A stretch of 64,000 nucleotides of DNA, from the NCBI GenBank assembly GCA_027625915.1, contig JANTQA010000018.1, positions 782,501-846,500 on the forward strand, written 5' to 3'. How positions within the stretch are numbered: position 1 is the stretch's first letter; each line of letters begins with the position of its first letter. The translations under genes and the position numbers were made by a program. Below the pieces are notes generated by a model that made no database searches, had not been told where the DNA came from, and saw only the letters and a list, made by a program, of their open reading frames with translations. This stretch comes from Anaeramoeba flamelloides. Its lineage: Eukaryota; Metamonada; Anaeramoebidae. Shown in pieces: positions 32,530-44,973 of this stretch.

Positions 32530-35500
32530 AATTGTGAATAACAAATATCATTGAAATTTGATTTTTTTTTTTTTTATTTATTAATTTTTTTTTTATGGAA
32601 AATTCCATTTTAATTTTTAAATAAGAACTAAAGGAATTATTCAGTATTTTTTTTTATTCAATAAACCGATTACTCAGAGAAAATTTTTGTATTTGTTGGA
32701 TCTCATTTTTTAAATTCATTTTTACGAAAATAAATATATGAAAAAATTTTTAAATTTTGTTACACTTTTGTAACAATCAATAAAAATAATGAGAGAAATT
32801 GAAATTATTTCTGAACTATTAGCAAATTAAAAAATTATGTTTTTAATTTGCACTGATAATAAATTTGAAGAAATGCAGTAAAAATTTTACTTGAGTTTGT
32901 CGTTTACCATTTTTTCCCCACATTTTGAATAATACATTTTTAATTACTTCATATATTGAAATTTCACAGAATCTTTAAAATACTCTATTCAGTAATTTTT
33001 TTTAGAAACACCAGTTATTTGATTTATAAAAAGGTATATAAAGTAAATCATTTTGCATATTTCTTCGAATTTGTCAGTAATTATTATCTAGAAATATAGA
33101 TGACAATTTTTTTTTTTGTGATATATTGTAATTGGTGAATTAAAGATGTTTGAACGGTTTGAATGAATATTAGTAGTGAATTGATTATTTTGGAAAATTA
33201 AAAATTGAAATTAATTTTTTCATATTTTTTTCTTTTTTTCTATTTTACATTAATGCGTAAGTGTTTTCTGTATATTTTTTTTTTTATTACTTTATCTAGA
33301 GTAACCAAGTAAAAAATTGTATTATTTTTATATTATTGAAAAAGTGAAAATGGTTTTTTAGCAATTATATTGATTTTTGTGTGAATTTTATTTTTGAACA
33401 TCTATTGTGGATCAATGTGAAAAATGTTCGTTTTCTAAATATGTTACAGAAGAATTTTATTTTTTCAATTTTTTAGAAAATATATTGATTTATTAGGTTT
33501 TTTAACTTTTCAGAAATAAATTAACTATTATATAGGTATTATTAGACTTTTTCGTTATTTTTTCTTTAAGGAGTCAATTATAAAAAAAAAATTGATATTA
33601 TTATTTAATTTTTTTTTTTGGGAAATTTAACAGAAGTGGAGTATATATCGAAGATTATTGATAAAACTTATTTTTATTCAAAAAGTATATTTTTTTTTAA
33701 ATCTCTTATAACTTGAATTAACTTTTTTATTTTTGAGATTGTTGAGAATAATCATGTTCTAATATATCACATTAAAGATTCTATTTTAAATATTATCGGT
33801 CTAATTTCAAATCTAGACTCTTTTTTTTTCTTTCAACATTTTATTATTTAAAAAAATTAACACTAATATTATTATTAAGTTTATTTTTATTTTTTAAAAA
33901 ATCTTATATTAGGAAAAAATTAATGTTTTGATATGTATAAAAATAAAAAATTTTACTGTTTAAGTCTACTTTCTTTAACATTATTAATCAAAATAAAAAA
34001 CAAACCTCTTACTATTTGTTTCAAAATAAATGGAACAAAATTTTCATTCAACTTTCTACAAATAGATTTTAATTAATCATCTAAAATATCAATTTTTTAA
34101 TTCAGATTAAATTAATCATTTAACTTTTCTAGAATTAGGAACTTTGATATTTTATATTAATTCTTGAGATGTGTATTTTTTTGGAAAGACAATTTAAATT
34201 TTGATCTTTTTATTTTGCAATTAACAGTAAAAACCTTTTTTCTAAAAAAATTATTTTAATAATTAGAGAGTTGATAGTAAGATCTTTAACTAAAATGAAA
34301 GTCTAGCGATTTGTTGTACATGAAGAATTCATTTAGAACATCCACCATTTATAATAGAACTTTATAATATTTGAATATTAAAGTGAACAAAATTTTCACA
34401 TCATTTTCCTCTTTTTCTTTTTTATAAATTCCAAATAAATAAAAAGAAATTTGGTATCTTTGTTTATTATTTTATTCAATACCCAGTTCTAAATTTGTCT
34501 GAAATCAAAATTCTAAAAGACAGATTCTGAGGAATTGTAAAACAAGAAGGAGATGAAAATATTTCACATTCAAAATTTAAATACCAGTAAGATATCAATA
34601 CTATTTTCTTGTTGTTTATTGTCGGTTTCTTTGATTGGTTAATGTATAGGTCTTCTATAAAAATGAAACTCCTCTTTTCTAATGAAAACCGAGTTAAATA
34701 AGTTTCGTAGCTGTTTTAACTACACAGTTCAATTGTTTGAGTATTTTTATCTGGATATATTTAAAAATATAAAGGAATATTGGTACGGACAAATTAAAAC
34801 AAATATCTTTACGTAGTGGCTTTTTGGGGATGCTGTGATTTCTCAGACAACTTGAGGAAATATAATTTTGGAAAAAAAAGTAAAAATTTACATTCATTAA
34901 TTGAAAAATGCTCATATCGCTAGAATCTATTCAATTTCACCAAAGTCAAAACTCTTTAAATTAAAACCCAGTCGTTTCGTGAAAAGTATCGTTTGACAAG
35001 AATAAGTAAATTTTGAACCAACATTTTTTGAGAAGAACTTTCTATTCTTTTTCAAAAAATATTATGATTTGGACAAATATCAGGTCTCAATTTGATAGCA
35101 GAGATCAAAAATTGTTATCAACTTAAAGTACCAAGAACAAATTAGGAATTAAACACACAGAAATCAAATCTTTTTATGTTTTTGGTCTATTGAAAAATCT
35201 AAGTAAAAAATTTGGGTTTGCTTTTTTGAAATATCAAATCGAAAGAAATGTCAAGTTATTAATCACTTTAGAGCTAAAACAAACCTAAACAATTTGTTAC
35301 CAAAGAAGGAGGTAATTATCAAAAAATTGAATGAAATTATAAAAAGCAACAATCACACATGTTTAAAAATTTTGATAGGTTTGAAGTGACACCAAAGTCA
35401 ACAAAAAACTCTAATATTAAACTTTAATTTGTAATTTGGTATTAAATTAAGAGGAAATTTGTTGTTCCTTTTATTCATTTTTTTTTTAATAATCTCCAAA

Positions 35501-35656
35501 GTAAACTTTTTTTTTAATTTTTTTGATTTAATTTCCCTTTTCTGAATCTTTTTATTAAATTCTTTTATTTTTTTTTTTATTTAATTTTTTTTTTTTTTTT
35601 TTTTTTATCAAAATTTTTTTTTTTTAATTTGAAAAAGTAAATCATAATTTAACAAA
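32530..35656. other. Intergenic, no gene seen
   Basis: Long AT-rich stretch between convergent-free neighbours. 34580-34730 shares blocks with 56600-56730 (TTTCTTTGAT..GTTTAATATATAGGTC-type), so a further dispersed repeat is likely. From 35480 T tracts become extreme (up to about 20 T near 35586-35607) and lead into the aldolase start; they may form the promoter or 5' UTR. Confidence 0.5.
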
Positions 35657-36694
35657 ATGTCCCAATTCGAAGAAGTACTTGCCGAAACCATCAAAATCAT
35701 GTGTACCCCAGGAAGAGGAATTCTTGCTGCTGATGAATCTGTTGGAACCATTGGAAAGAGATTCGATCTCATCAATGTTGAAAACGTCGAAGAAAACAGA
35801 AGATGTTACAGAGACTACCTTTTTACCACCCCAAACTTTGGTAAATACATTTCAGGTGTCATCTTATACGAAGAACAAGTTTTCCAAAAGACCAGCGAAG
35901 GTGTCTTATTCCCAGAAATCATTAGACAATCTGGTGCCGTTGCTGGATGGAAATCCGATACCGGTTTAAGACCACTCGAAGGGTATGACAAGGACACAGT
36001 CACACAAGGACTTGACAACTTGGCTGTCAGATGCCAAAAAGTCTTCAAGGCCGGATGTAGATTCACCAAATTCAGATCTGCCTTCCACATTAACGCCAAG
36101 TGCCCTTCTTCACTTTCCGTCTCTTGGAATGCCATGATCCAAGCCAGACAAGCCAAAATTGCCCAAGAAAACGGCTTGGTCCCAATTGTTGAACCAGAAG
36201 TACTCGTCAACACCATCGAAGATCCACAAGACATCGAAGATGCCTACAGAGTAACCAAATGGGTTTTAACAGAAACCTTCAGACAATTAAACTTACACAA
36301 AGTTGACTTAAGATACATGATCCTCAAACCAAACATGGTCTACACCAAAAAAGAACTCAAAGAAAAAAATTACGATTTAATTGCCGAAAAGACCTTCCAA
36401 TTATTCACAGAAACCTTACCAACAAGCTTACCAGGTATCTTCTTCTTATCTGGTGGTCAAGACGAAATTTCTTCAACAATCAACCTTGACAAAATTAACA
36501 AAATTAAAAACAAAAACCCAAAAATCTGCCCATGGTACATCTCATTTTCATACGGTAGAGCTTTACAAAGATCCGCTCTCGAAGCCTGGAAAGGTAAAAC
36601 CGAAAACAAAGAAAACCTCCAAAAAGCTTTCACCAAAAGAGCAGTCAAAAATTCCCAAGCTTCCATTGGTGAATACGTCAATGAAGAAGATTAA
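35657..36694 (+). CDS. Class I fructose-bisphosphate aldolase
   Basis: Cleaves fructose 1,6-bisphosphate to dihydroxyacetone phosphate and glyceraldehyde 3-phosphate through a lysine Schiff base; cytosolic glycolysis and gluconeogenesis. 345 residues from ATG in one exon. Seen: GRGILAADES at 20-28, the ILYEEQVFQ segment at 69-77, substrate-binding WKSDTG near 98-103, VPIVEPEV at 175-182 with catalytic acids, LKPNMV with Schiff-base Lys224 (Lys229 in muscle numbering), and FFLSGGQDE. It is slightly shorter than the usual roughly 360 residues and ends E-Y-V-N-E-E-D, without the flexible C-terminal tyrosine tail of animal enzymes. Codon use is far richer in C-ending codons than neighbours, as in a strongly expressed gene. 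Confidence 0.98.
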   Translation: MSQFEEVLAETIKIMCTPGRGILAADESVGTIGKRFDLINVENVEENRRCYRDYLFTTPNFGKYISGVILYEEQVFQKTSEGVLFPEIIRQSGAVAGWKSDTGLRPLEGYDKDTVTQGLDNLAVRCQKVFKAGCRFTKFRSAFHINAKCPSSLSVSWNAMIQARQAKIAQENGLVPIVEPEVLVNTIEDPQDIEDAYRVTKWVLTETFRQLNLHKVDLRYMILKPNMVYTKKELKEKNYDLIAEKTFQLFTETLPTSLPGIFFLSGGQDEISSTINLDKINKIKNKNPKICPWYISFSYGRALQRSALEAWKGKTENKENLQKAFTKRAVKNSQASIGEYVNEED

Positions 36695-38149
36695 ATTCTT
36701 TAGATCCCTGATACATATTTTGATATATAATATTATGCAAATTAATGATTATATATTTCGATATTTTTACTTTTACTAATTCATATATACATAAAATTGA
36801 ATTATAATTTGTCATTTACAATCAAAAATCAATTTGATTTTTCTTTATTTTTATCTATTAATATATCTCTAATTATACTATTTTTTTGATACTTTTTTAG
36901 TTTAAATTTTTTATTTCCTCATAATTGATAACTATAAATAAAATCTTTTCAAAATAGATCAGTCTATTATTTATTAATTTTTTTTCCATTTTTTTATTCT
37001 TTTTTAATTTTATTTTTCCAAGATCTCTAGACGTTATTATTGGTTTATTAATTATTCCCATTCTCAAAAATCGTTCATTATGCTATAATATTTTTTTTAA
37101 TTAATCCACTCAAAAACTTAAATTGTGTTTCGTTAAAAGGTGGTGTTATTTCAATATTTTGAAATAATTCTCAAGTAAATTTTTCGTCTTCCACCTAGAA
37201 ATAAAATATTTTTGATGAAAATTTAAATTTTATATTTAAAAAAATGTGCATTGTTGGTTTTAAAGATGGTACAACAGTTACAACACCTTAGTGAAAATTT
37301 AGAAAACATAGAATTTGTTTTTCTATTATAATTTTTTTTCCTATCCAATATGAAAAAACCTTAAAATTGCTCTTAAGTTCTTCATAAAATGTAAAAATTA
37401 TAATAGAAGATTAAAAGGAAGTTATCAGATCTTTTGGTTTTGGAAATTGGTAAATAAATTAACAAAAAAACTTACTTTAATGTAGATCTTCAATTTTTCA
37501 AAATTTATAAAATCTTAGGTTTATAACATTTTAAAAATAATGGTAGAAAAATACTTTCAAGTTTCTCTGATTTCTTTTCTTTTAATTTAATTTTTATCTA
37601 TTTTTTTTACAAAAAAAAAAATAATTTTGGATACTTTAATGAAAAATTATTCCAATGAAAATATTTCCATTTTCCACATGGGGGATAAGCTCGATAAAAT
37701 TTTTAACAAAAAAAGAAATAGAGACAAAGAAGTTATAATTATAAGTTTTTATCAAATATTTAAAAATCATCTTTTATGAAATTATTTTGTTTTCTTAAAA
37801 TATTTTAAATGCTAATATGGTATAGTAGATAAAGATAATTATGAAATATTTTGTAGTATTTCTAAATAATTAGTTTTTATAATAATATTTATTCATAAAT
37901 TAATTTTATTACAACAATATAACCCCCCAAAAAAAAAAATGATAATTTTAAGACAAAAAACTTTTTGTCAAAAAATCTCCAAAAGTAAATTAAATAGAAG
38001 AAATATCCAAAAAAGTTGGGAATTCTTTTATTTTTAGATATAATATTTTCATTATAATAATATCTATGATATCAGTCGATATTTAATATATTCAAAAATA
38101 CATTAATCAAAATAATTCTAAAAAATGAAAAAAAAAATTGAACTTGTTT
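36695..38149. other. 3' flank of aldolase, no gene seen
   Basis: AT-rich. Immediately downstream are ATATTTTGATATATAATATT-like words and AAATAAAATC at 36935, possible processing signals. No supported frame. Confidence 0.45.
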
Positions 38150-38390
38150 ATTTATTTCTTTATTTATAGAAAGGAGTAATTAAAGAAAAATCATCCAACA
38201 CAAAAAAGAGAAGAAGAAAAATAATTAAAATATTATATATAAAAAATAAATTTATCATTTTCATGACCAAACAGAAACTATCCACACCCTGAATAAACGG
38301 GAGGAGTAAAAAACAGATAGAAGATTATCAATTATTGATAAAAATTCCACATTCGGTGATGAATAATAGGTATTCCGCGACTCTTAAAAA
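38150..38390 (+). repeat. Family D dispersed repeat, uninterrupted copy
   Basis: Runs through the site at which the copies at 14095 and 30655 carry an R1 module, with only TCATGACCAAACAG and then CACACCCTGAATAAACG between the two parts. It therefore represents the state before R1 insertion. An inverted relative lies at 9640-9800. Confidence 0.6.
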
Positions 38391-39042
38391 ATTGAACTTT
38401 GTTTGTTAAAAAACAATAAGGTACAACCAATTTCAATAAAAACAGCTATAAGATAAGACACACAAAATATTTTTTTAAATAATATAAAGTTGTTAAATTT
38501 ACATTTTCTAAAAAAATTTTTAAAAATTAATGTTTGAGGAAATCAATTATATCATAAAAAAAACAAAAAAAAATAAACACGAATTTTCATCCATAAAAAA
38601 TATCATATAAAATTGAGATCAGAAAATTTAATATCTTTTTTCAAGTAATTCATTTCAAACAAATTGAATGATAATTTCGAACCTAAAAATTGGCATGTAA
38701 TACAATTTTTGATATTTTGATATAGTCGAAAAAAAGATATTTTAAAATAAATTTACTCTGCTTTTTTTTTCTGAAATAGCTTATAATAGCATATTAATTA
38801 CAAATTGTTAACAATAAAAAAATCTTTATCATATATTCAAAAAAATGATTATCAACTTATTTCCGATATTTATTTTTATTTCAATGCCAGACATTTAACT
38901 TGATTTTTTAGTATGATTTCTAAAGAAATTCTTATAATTTACTTTTGTTTAAAATCCACCCAAATAAATAAATAAAATTAAAATAATTAAAAATAAAATA
39001 TAATAATCAAAAAGTATACCATCAAAAAAAAATTTATTTAAA
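38391..39042. other. 3' flank of the tandem PH-like gene, no gene seen
   Basis: AT-rich, no structure noted beyond A and T runs. Confidence 0.4.
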
Positions 39043-42000
39043 TTAATTTAAATGTGTTTCTTTTAAGGTTAAAAACTTTTGGAAATTTCTTTCATTTTTG
39101 AACTCAAAAACAAAAAATTTATTTTCTGAAATATCCAATTTATAAGTTCGTTTAAGATCTGAACGAGTTAACAATTTCATTTTTGATTTCCAATGTATAC
39201 TAATTTGTTTACCATTCCAAAAAATCATTTTGATCTTGCTTGTGTCGACATTGAGAGTCACCATTTTATGCTTCTTTTCAACATCGTCATATCTATACCA
39301 AACGACTTCAGCAAAAGTATCTTTACAATATTTCCAATAATAATTATTAAAAATGTCTTTAAAACTTTTTTTTTCTTCATTAGTCTCGAATTTTATTTTA
39401 ATTGTATTTTCATTGAATTTGAGTTTTAATTTATTGGGATGTCCAATTTTCTTTAATCCAAAAATATAACCATTTTGACTTGCAACTTCCCATTCTTCTG
39501 TTTCAAGTCGTAAATGCCCCTCTTTATAAAATGTTGCCCTAGCATCGATGTAATCTTTTTTTTTTTTTTTAATTTGAAAATCAAATATTTTTTTCGTAAA
39601 TGTACCTGAGATTTTTTTTAACATCTTTGTTTTTTTGTCCGATTGGTTAATATTCGAATTAAATTTTTTGAAAATCATTTTTTTGCTTGGCTTTTCAATT
39701 AAATTAAGACTTTTTCTTCTATGATTTGATCGAAGATTAATAGATCTTAATTTTATTGAATGCGATTGCCCATTCGTTCCCGAATATTGTTTTGATTGGG
39801 TTTCATTAGCACCATTCGTTTCAAAAATACCATCGGATGTTAAATTTTTTTTCATTTTATTGCTATCTCGGTCTGACAATAATTTATTTTGTAATTGGCT
39901 AATTAAATTCTGTATTTGTTGTTTTGATTTATTATCCATAAATTTAATCACTAAATGGGATTCATTTTTGGCTTTGTCTATAAAAGTTAATTTTAAAATT
40001 GGTTTTTTATTGGAACTTGGATCACTCATGATTAAATTTTCAATAAAAATTCTTAATTTCCCAATCTTGACCACATTATTATTCTTTATAGAAAATTTGT
40101 ATTGTTTATTAACAACAAGCAATTTACCAGATACAACTGTAATAGGAAAAATAAATTTTTTTTTTTGATCACTACTTCTATATTTATTAAATAGATTCAA
40201 ATACCCATTCCCATTCAAATACCCATTCAAATACCCACTCCCACTCCCACTCCCACCCCCATTCCCATTCCCTTCCTCTTTCCCATTCCCTTTCCCATTC
40301 CCATTCCCATTCCCTTTTTTAACCTCATTTTTATTTCCAGTTAATTTGTTTTTTAGAGTGAAAATTTTCATTTGTATTTCAGAAGTTTTTTTCTGTATCC
40401 TACTACTAAGATTCAGTTCCATTTTCTCATTTGTTTTTACACTTGTTGTTCCTCTTTCAATTTTATAATTGGGGATAGAATTTTCAATTTTGTTACAAAA
40501 AATATTTCTCTTTTCAAATGTTTGAAATGGTATAACAAAAGTTTTATTTTTTATTTGTAGATTTATTTCTTTTGGATTTTTTGGATTCAATTCCATTTTA
40601 AAATCATTTGAATTATAAACCTTAATAATTTCCTTTTGAATATTAAATTGATAATTATTATTAGTAATCATCAAAGAACAGTTATTATCACACCCATGGT
40701 TTGAATCTATAATATTGAAAATTAAATTATTTCCTTTTTTAACGGTATCGGAATTGGTTGGTATTTTTTCGTTCTCTTGGAGTTTTTTTTTTATGTTTTT
40801 ATTTTCATTTTCATTCTCTGTTTCTTCACCCGTTAATTTTTCTGTTTCTTCTGACTGGACTGTTTCTTCAACCTTCGCTCTTTCTTTTATTCTTCTTTCA
40901 ACCGTTCCACCTTTTTTTTCCTTTGTATTTTCTTTGGATCCAGTTTTGTTTTTCATTGATTTCAATATATCAAAAAATTCTTTTCTATTACTCGATGCTT
41001 CAAATTGTATTGTATAAGATCCATTGGGTATTCTTAAATTTAATATTTTTGGATTTTTTGGATGTAATAATATTTTGATATTATTCAAATCATTCGCTTT
41101 GATAACTTCATTGTTTTTTTTTTCGATTTGAAAATAATTGTTATAAACTTGAATGATACTTGCATTTTTAGTTTTATTTCTTATATCCAAAATAAATATT
41201 TTAAAAGTAATTAATTCATTTTTATCATTTATTAATAATGTTTCTTTTTCTTTTTCTTTTTCTTTTTCTTTTCCTTTTTTTTCTTTTATTAATAATGTTT
41301 TTTTTATTTGATTTCATATCTGTTTCTGTTTCTGTTTCTTTTTCTATTTCTGTTTCTGTTTCTGTTTCTGTTTTTGTTTCTTTTTCTATTTCTGTTTTTG
41401 TTTCTGTAATTGTTTTTGTTATTATTTTCTTCCAACGTTTTTTTAATTCCATAATAAATTGTTGAACTTTTTCGTTATTATTAAAAATTAATTTCATTTT
41501 TTGATTTTTAATGGTGGCTATTAAGGTATTTAGTTCATTTTCATCATTAATGACTTGAATAGGATTTGAATTTATTTCTTGTATATTGGTCCCTATTTCA
41601 GAAATTAATATTAATTTATTTGGAAATAATGTTAAAGAAGCATTAGATTCTTCACTTGATACAATATTATTTATTTTAATTGTAAAAACTATTACGGGTA
41701 ACTTGGAAATGTTTCCTTTCTTTTCTTCTTTTTCTTTTAATGCTTCTTCTTCTTCTTCTTCTTTTTCAAATACTAAATCATAACAATTTAAAAAATATTT
41801 TAGTTTATTTTTTTTTTTAAATTTAATCTCCATTTCTTCATCATCAATAATTATCTTTAAAACTTTATCGTCATTGGATTTTTCTTGAAATCTTAATTCT
41901 TTTCTATATTTTGCCTGTAACCCCAAATAACCAATTTTTAAAAGAATAAAGCCTTTTCTAACAACCAGTTTTCCCATTTCAATATTATTTGGATCATCAA

Positions 42001-42237
42001 CAACTTCAATATCAAATATTTCGGGTAACTTTGGCGTAGGAATGATTTCACTATTTTCAATGGTTTGTTGGATTTTTTGATAGCATTGTTTAATTAAATT
42101 GAAATTCTTTTTACATTGATCAACCGAATTTTGAAAATTTTGTTGCTCCTTAATGATTGGTGAAAATATTTTTTCAAAATAAATATTTGAAGAAAAATTA
42201 GTTAATAAGTTTGAAAATCTTTCTCTTTCTCTTGAAA
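39043..42237 (-). CDS. Protein of about seven tandem PH-like modules, with N-terminal helical region
   Basis: Exon from a 3' splice site (ATAATAG) at 42238 to TAA at 39043. The first 90 codons are helical (R-E-R-E-R-F-S-N-L-L... Q-N-S-V-D-Q-C-K-K) and could be a BAR-type segment. Then follow about seven units of 80-110 residues, each ending in a basic or polar strand, I-x-F, and an F-centred helix. Examples: MEIKFKKKNKLKYFL, MKLIFNNNEKVQQFI, YTIQFEASSNRKEFF, FVIPFQTFEKRNIF, LVIKFMDNKSKQQI, IKIKFETNEEKKSF, FVFEFKNERNFQKFL. This is how PH folds close. Linkers are E/K/T- or G/N-rich. The frame shifts once by +1 at the 8-T run 41298-41305; upstream and downstream halves are otherwise open. A possible first exon (ATG at 42472, MFHNVTTLFNLLP) could not be joined in frame. 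Role by inference: membrane or phosphoinositide scaffold. Confidence 0.6.
40200..40320 (-). repeat. G-rich coding repeat (GN/GS) in the PH-like gene
   Basis: The sense strand has many G triplets with short spacers (GGGAATGGGAATGGG, GGGAGTGGGAGTGGG), encoding alternating G, N and S. It could fold as a G-quadruplex in DNA or mRNA. Confidence 0.8.
41230..41420 (-). repeat. Hexamer repeats encoding KE/KR and ET runs
   Basis: Runs of AAAAAG and GAAACA-type hexamers lie on both sides of the frame break at 41298-41305. Slippage here is the likely source of length and frame variation. Confidence 0.75.
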
Positions 42238-42472
42238 CTATATTATATAGAGATATATTTGTTATATTTATTGATTTAGAATTATATTTATATTCAAATA
42301 TATAGATAGATATTTTAGGTATTGCTGTTTTAATATGATACTTTTACGAATTGTTATTTTTATTTTAATTTTAATTTTTTTTTTTTTTCCTTTTGCTTGT
42401 AAGAAAATAATTTTTGAGCTTCTTGATTGGTAATTGGTAGCAAATTGAAAAGTGTTGTTACATTATGAAACA

Positions 42473-44784
42473 TGGTTTTTAATAAAATCTTAAAATTAAG
42501 AAATATTTAGTCTACAAATTGTTCAGAGATTAGGTATTTTTAATGACTTTGAATATAACATATGTTGACTTTTTCTACAAAGTAATTTTTCTAATTTACT
42601 TTTTTTTTTTAAAAGTTCATCAATTTTTTTTAACAAGATCATATTAAAATTCTTCAATAATTATTTTTTTTTTCAGTTATAAATTTTAAATTTAACAAAA
42701 CATATGATGAATTTATCTTCTCATTATAATAATTATCTCTTTCTTTCTATCAAATTTCCAAAAAAATAAAATCAAATTACAATTAAAAAAAAAAAATTGA
42801 TGTAAAATTAACCTTTCTCTGGTTATTACTTTTTCTTCTTTAATATATTATTAAAATAGGTTCACATCCATTTAAACAAATAAAAAAAAATATAAAAGAA
42901 ACCTGTAAACTTAACATCCTTCAAATCCAAAAGTAGAATAATTAATTTAATTGCAACTTTTCGAAAATCTAAATAAAAAAAATTATTTATGAAAAAATGT
43001 CAATTATTTTTAAAAGAAATATAACAATAACTTTAACCTATAAAAGATCTCTGATTTAGTTTCTTTTCTTAATTGTTTCAATGTAAAATAATAAATTCAA
43101 ACAGTATGAAGAATTTATTTTTTTTATTTTTTATTTTTGTTACTTTTAAATCTTCTCTAATGATTTTAAACCCCCACAATAGCATTTTATAAGCCAAATT
43201 TCAAAATTAGGGGCAAAATTTTTGATTATTATTATTTTCTTTTTTCATTTGTCTTTCAAAAAATAAAATGATTACACTATATTTTTATTTATTAATCTAT
43301 ATTAGTTATTATCTCTAAGCACTTTAGTAAAATACATTTTAATTCAAAAAAAAAAACCATTAAACAAATTTTTTTATGATGAAAAATCTGCCCTTATTTT
43401 TGAAATTTAGCTTATAGATTTTTTTGTTCATCAAATAATAAATTTTATATAACATATTATAAAATTTAGAACAAAAAAAAAAAGTTATAAAAAATTTTAT
43501 TTTTTGTATATAAAATGTTTTAGTAAACTTATTAATTCAAGGAGTTTTTTTATTATAAATTTATAATTGAAAATTTATAACATTTACATTTTTTATAACA
43601 CCTTTACAACAGGTATATAAAATGGTATAAATTATTTTTTTTATTCGATAAATTATATATTTTTTTATTTCTCACAAGCTGAGAAATCAAAAATCATTCT
43701 CCCCTTAAAAATAAATCAATAAATAAAAACAATTTTTGGGATCTCAATTAAATTGGCCATTCACTAGAAGATTGATGTTTTAAAATTCATCTATATTTTT
43801 ACAGTATTGTTCACCTATAATACACTCTATAATATAATAAAAATATATATCCTAAGAGCAAAATTATCGCTTCATAAAATATTTTTTTTTTTGACTTTAA
43901 TTTTATTTTCAATTTAAAATTTTGAATAAAATAAGTTGAAGAAAAAAATCTAGATTGTTTTCTAGTTTGGAGGTTTTACTTTCAATGATTTAAAGAATCT
44001 AAACTAAAGATATAAATCTAAAACTTCATGATTATTTTTTCAAGTTCATAAAAAAACTAATAAACAGCAAATACAAGCTATTAAAAACACAAAAAGAATG
44101 AGAGAAGAAAGTAATACATTTTTTGTTTCAATTTTTAATGATTATTAATCACATTTAAATCAACTATTAATGAAAATTACACCTTTCTCTTTACCTAATG
44201 ATGTTTTTTTATTTTATTATTAATATTTTATCTGAAAATAAAACCTAAAAACAAAAGAGATCAGAGTTTATTATTTTTTCCTTTTTTATTCCAATTTTAT
44301 TGTTTAATAAACTAAATTTCATAATAAATGGTACAATTTTTTTTAATTTTTTTTTGCTTTTTTATTTTTTATTTTTAGATGAAAAACAAATAGTTATAGT
44401 GTATAGAACTGAATATTAAAATAGTAATTTTTTATAATAATAGATAACTTCAATTTAGAAAAATATTTATTTTCAAAATTTGATTACTAATGGGCCAATG
44501 ATTTTGAAAGGGAGTTTATTTGAAAACAATTAATAATAATTAAAATTCAGATAATTAGATTTTCAAAAGGGTACTGGTTCTTGACGAATCAAAGATTACC
44601 AAACCAAAATGCAATGTTTAAAAATTGAATTATCTTGGGAGGAAATATATTTTTTTGAGTTAATCTGAACATCCAAAACTTTAGTGGATCGAACAATTCT
44701 TATTTATGAAAAGATACTTTCAATAATAATTCAAAAAGTACAATAAATAAAAAAATAAATGTGTTTATTGTTTTGATTTGGTAA
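42473..44784. other. Intergenic, no gene seen
   Basis: AT-rich. No frame over 60 codons and no recognisable repeat edge. The first part is the 5' flank of the PH-like gene. Confidence 0.45.
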
Positions 44785-44973
44785 CAATCAGCTTGTTATA
44801 ATTGGAGTTTGGATTGGAAGTATGAAAAAAAAAAAAATATTGTTACAAGTGATATATTAGGATATTGGTTAGTTCAAAGAAGGGTGATTGGTATAATCTT
44901 AGCACTAGAACAATCTCATTTTTTAAGTTCTGAAGTAAATCCAAAACGAAGAATTATAAAAGGTGATTGTTGA
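44785..44973 (+). other. Candidate exon, unrecognised
   Basis: A 62-codon open stretch with unusually balanced composition for this DNA: NWSLDWKYEKKKNIV, then DILGYWLVQRRVIGI, LALEQSHFLSSEV and PKRRIIKGDC. It has three Trp and few F/K homopolymers. No family is recognised, its frame crosses a 13-A run, and no splice sites were fixed. Confidence 0.25.

Noticed and set aside
35815-36234. 139-codon minus-strand frame inside the aldolase gene
   Set aside because: Antisense shadow created by the C-rich codon use of aldolase.
41298-41305. Programmed -1 frameshift at A-AAA-AAC
   Set aside because: The needed shift is +1 (or -2), not -1; an indel in the run is simpler.
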